The notes beneath the pieces were generated by a model. That model was not told where the DNA came from. It did not search any database and saw nothing but the letters and a program-made list of their open reading frames with translations. The position numbers were made by a program, and so were the translations under genes. From positions 1 through 6,627 of the forward strand of contig JAEOST010000267.1 in NCBI GenBank assembly GCA_016840245.1: a DNA stretch of 6,627 bases, in the 5' to 3' direction. The DNA is from Candidatus Thorarchaeota archaeon. GTDB lineage: Archaea > Asgardarchaeota > Thorarchaeia > Thorarchaeales > Thorarchaeaceae. Positions 6,179 to 6,627 of the stretch are shown here, one piece after another. Numbering within the stretch: the first letter of the stretch is position 1; the number at the start of each line of letters is the position of its first letter.

Positions 6179-6627
6179 TTATTCGCTCCTGATAGCTTTT
6201 CCGTTCATTTTATGTTGTTTTTCTGCACCCACAAATTCCAAAACTGTAGGTGCGATGTCTAGGATGTTCCTAGCTTCTCTTTTGCCCTCTTTTTGACCAG
6301 GAAATCTGATAACATATATTCCGTCCCAATCATGTACGGCATCGTCAGGTCCTGTGTCATTTTCAGACAGATAGATAGACGGATGTCCTATACTACCTGC
6401 TGTCCTCCATGATAAGTCATCGAAGTATACTAGTAGGTCTGGATAGTAACCATTGCACTCACTATATGCTTCTTCAGGCTTCTCTACTAGAGTAGCCCAC
6501 TTTTCACCATTAGGTCCGGTGATTTCCTTGAGTTCATCAGCCAATTTATCTCGGAAGTCTTCATACTCCTCCGAATCAACGATACCTTCCTTTTCGTATC
6601 CCTCTACATTGATGAAAATCGTTGCAC
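6179..6627 (-). CDS. Alkaline-phosphatase-superfamily phosphohydrolase (type I phosphodiesterase/nucleotide pyrophosphatase-like), C-terminal part; N-terminus beyond window
   Basis: The open frame runs without a stop to the right edge, so only the last 148 residues are visible. They begin ATIFINVEGYEKEGIVDSEE and continue through ERDxLxxEL-like helices, PDLLVYFDDLSWRTAGSIGH, then AVHDWDGIYVIRFPGQKEG and ILDIAPTVLEFVGAEKQHKM, ending NGKAIRSE. The order FINxxGxExxGIV, PDLLV, HxxDGI and DIAPTVL..G...MNGK is that of the C-terminal part of predicted AP-superfamily phosphohydrolases (COG3379-like) and phosphodiesterases. The histidine in VHDWDG is the expected C-terminal zinc ligand. The catalytic Thr/Ser and other metal ligands are off the window. 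A start at TTG 6544 is rejected because family-like sequence continues upstream of it. The substrate could be a phosphodiester, a nucleotide such as APS/PAPS, or a sulfate ester; the visible part cannot decide. It is coupled to cysC, so a role in sulfate-ester or nucleotide metabolism is plausible. Confidence 0.75.
   Translation of the reverse strand, partial: ATIFINVEGYEKEGIVDSEEYEDFRDKLADELKEITGPNGEKWATLVEKPEEAYSECNGYYPDLLVYFDDLSWRTAGSIGHPSIYLSENDTGPDDAVHDWDGIYVIRFPGQKEGKREARNILDIAPTVLEFVGAEKQHKMNGKAIRSE
6186..6190 (-). promoter_or_regulatory. Ribosome binding site deciding the TTG start of cysC
   Basis: AGGAG on the minus strand, 10 bases before TTG 6175, lying within the final codons of the upstream phosphohydrolase gene (its codons AGG AGC GAA TAA supply the site). 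It supports the non-ATG start and suggests translational coupling of the two genes. Confidence 0.65.

Noticed and set aside
6179..6544. Complete 121-residue gene starting at TTG 6544
   Set aside because: Family-like sequence (ATIFINVEGYEKEGIV) continues in frame to the window edge, so the gene is cut by the edge rather than starting here.

Overview
The window carries seven protein-coding genes, all on the minus strand, so transcription runs from base 6627 towards base 1. Gaps are short and no stretch over 300 bases lacks a gene. The two end genes are cut by the window edges. I see no RNA genes, CRISPR array, mobile element or repeat family. The organism looks archaeal: AT-rich TATA-like boxes sit 33-64 bases before starts, GGAG/AGGAG sites sit 10-11 bases before starts, and the large surface protein is anchored by a membrane helix at each end. 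An Asgard (for example Thorarchaeota-like) or other mesophilic archaeon would fit, but this assignment is a low-confidence inference.

In transcription order, the right part (6627 to 1449) is a sulfonation locus. It holds the C-terminal part of an alkaline-phosphatase-superfamily phosphohydrolase; APS kinase (cysC), which makes the sulfate donor PAPS; an inositol-monophosphatase-superfamily enzyme that in this setting is probably the PAP phosphatase (CysQ-like) removing the by-product PAP; a PAPS-type sulfotransferase; and a 702-residue membrane-anchored protein that joins an SCP2-like lipid-binding domain to an arylsulfotransferase (ASST) beta-propeller. ATP sulfurylase is not in the window and may lie beyond the right edge or elsewhere.

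The left part (1363 to 1) is an unrelated two-gene unit with its own likely promoter: etfB followed two bases later by etfA, the two subunits of an electron transfer flavoprotein. EtfA carries an N-terminal ferredoxin domain with two [4Fe-4S] motifs.

The most interesting content is the SCP2-ASST fusion and its placement directly after a complete PAPS make/use/clean-up set. ASST enzymes use sulfate esters, not PAPS, as donors. A testable reading is a two-step pathway: the cytosolic sulfotransferase makes a sulfated carrier, and the externally facing ASST moves the sulfate to a lipid or surface acceptor. That pathway is inference; the gene identities rest on visible motifs.
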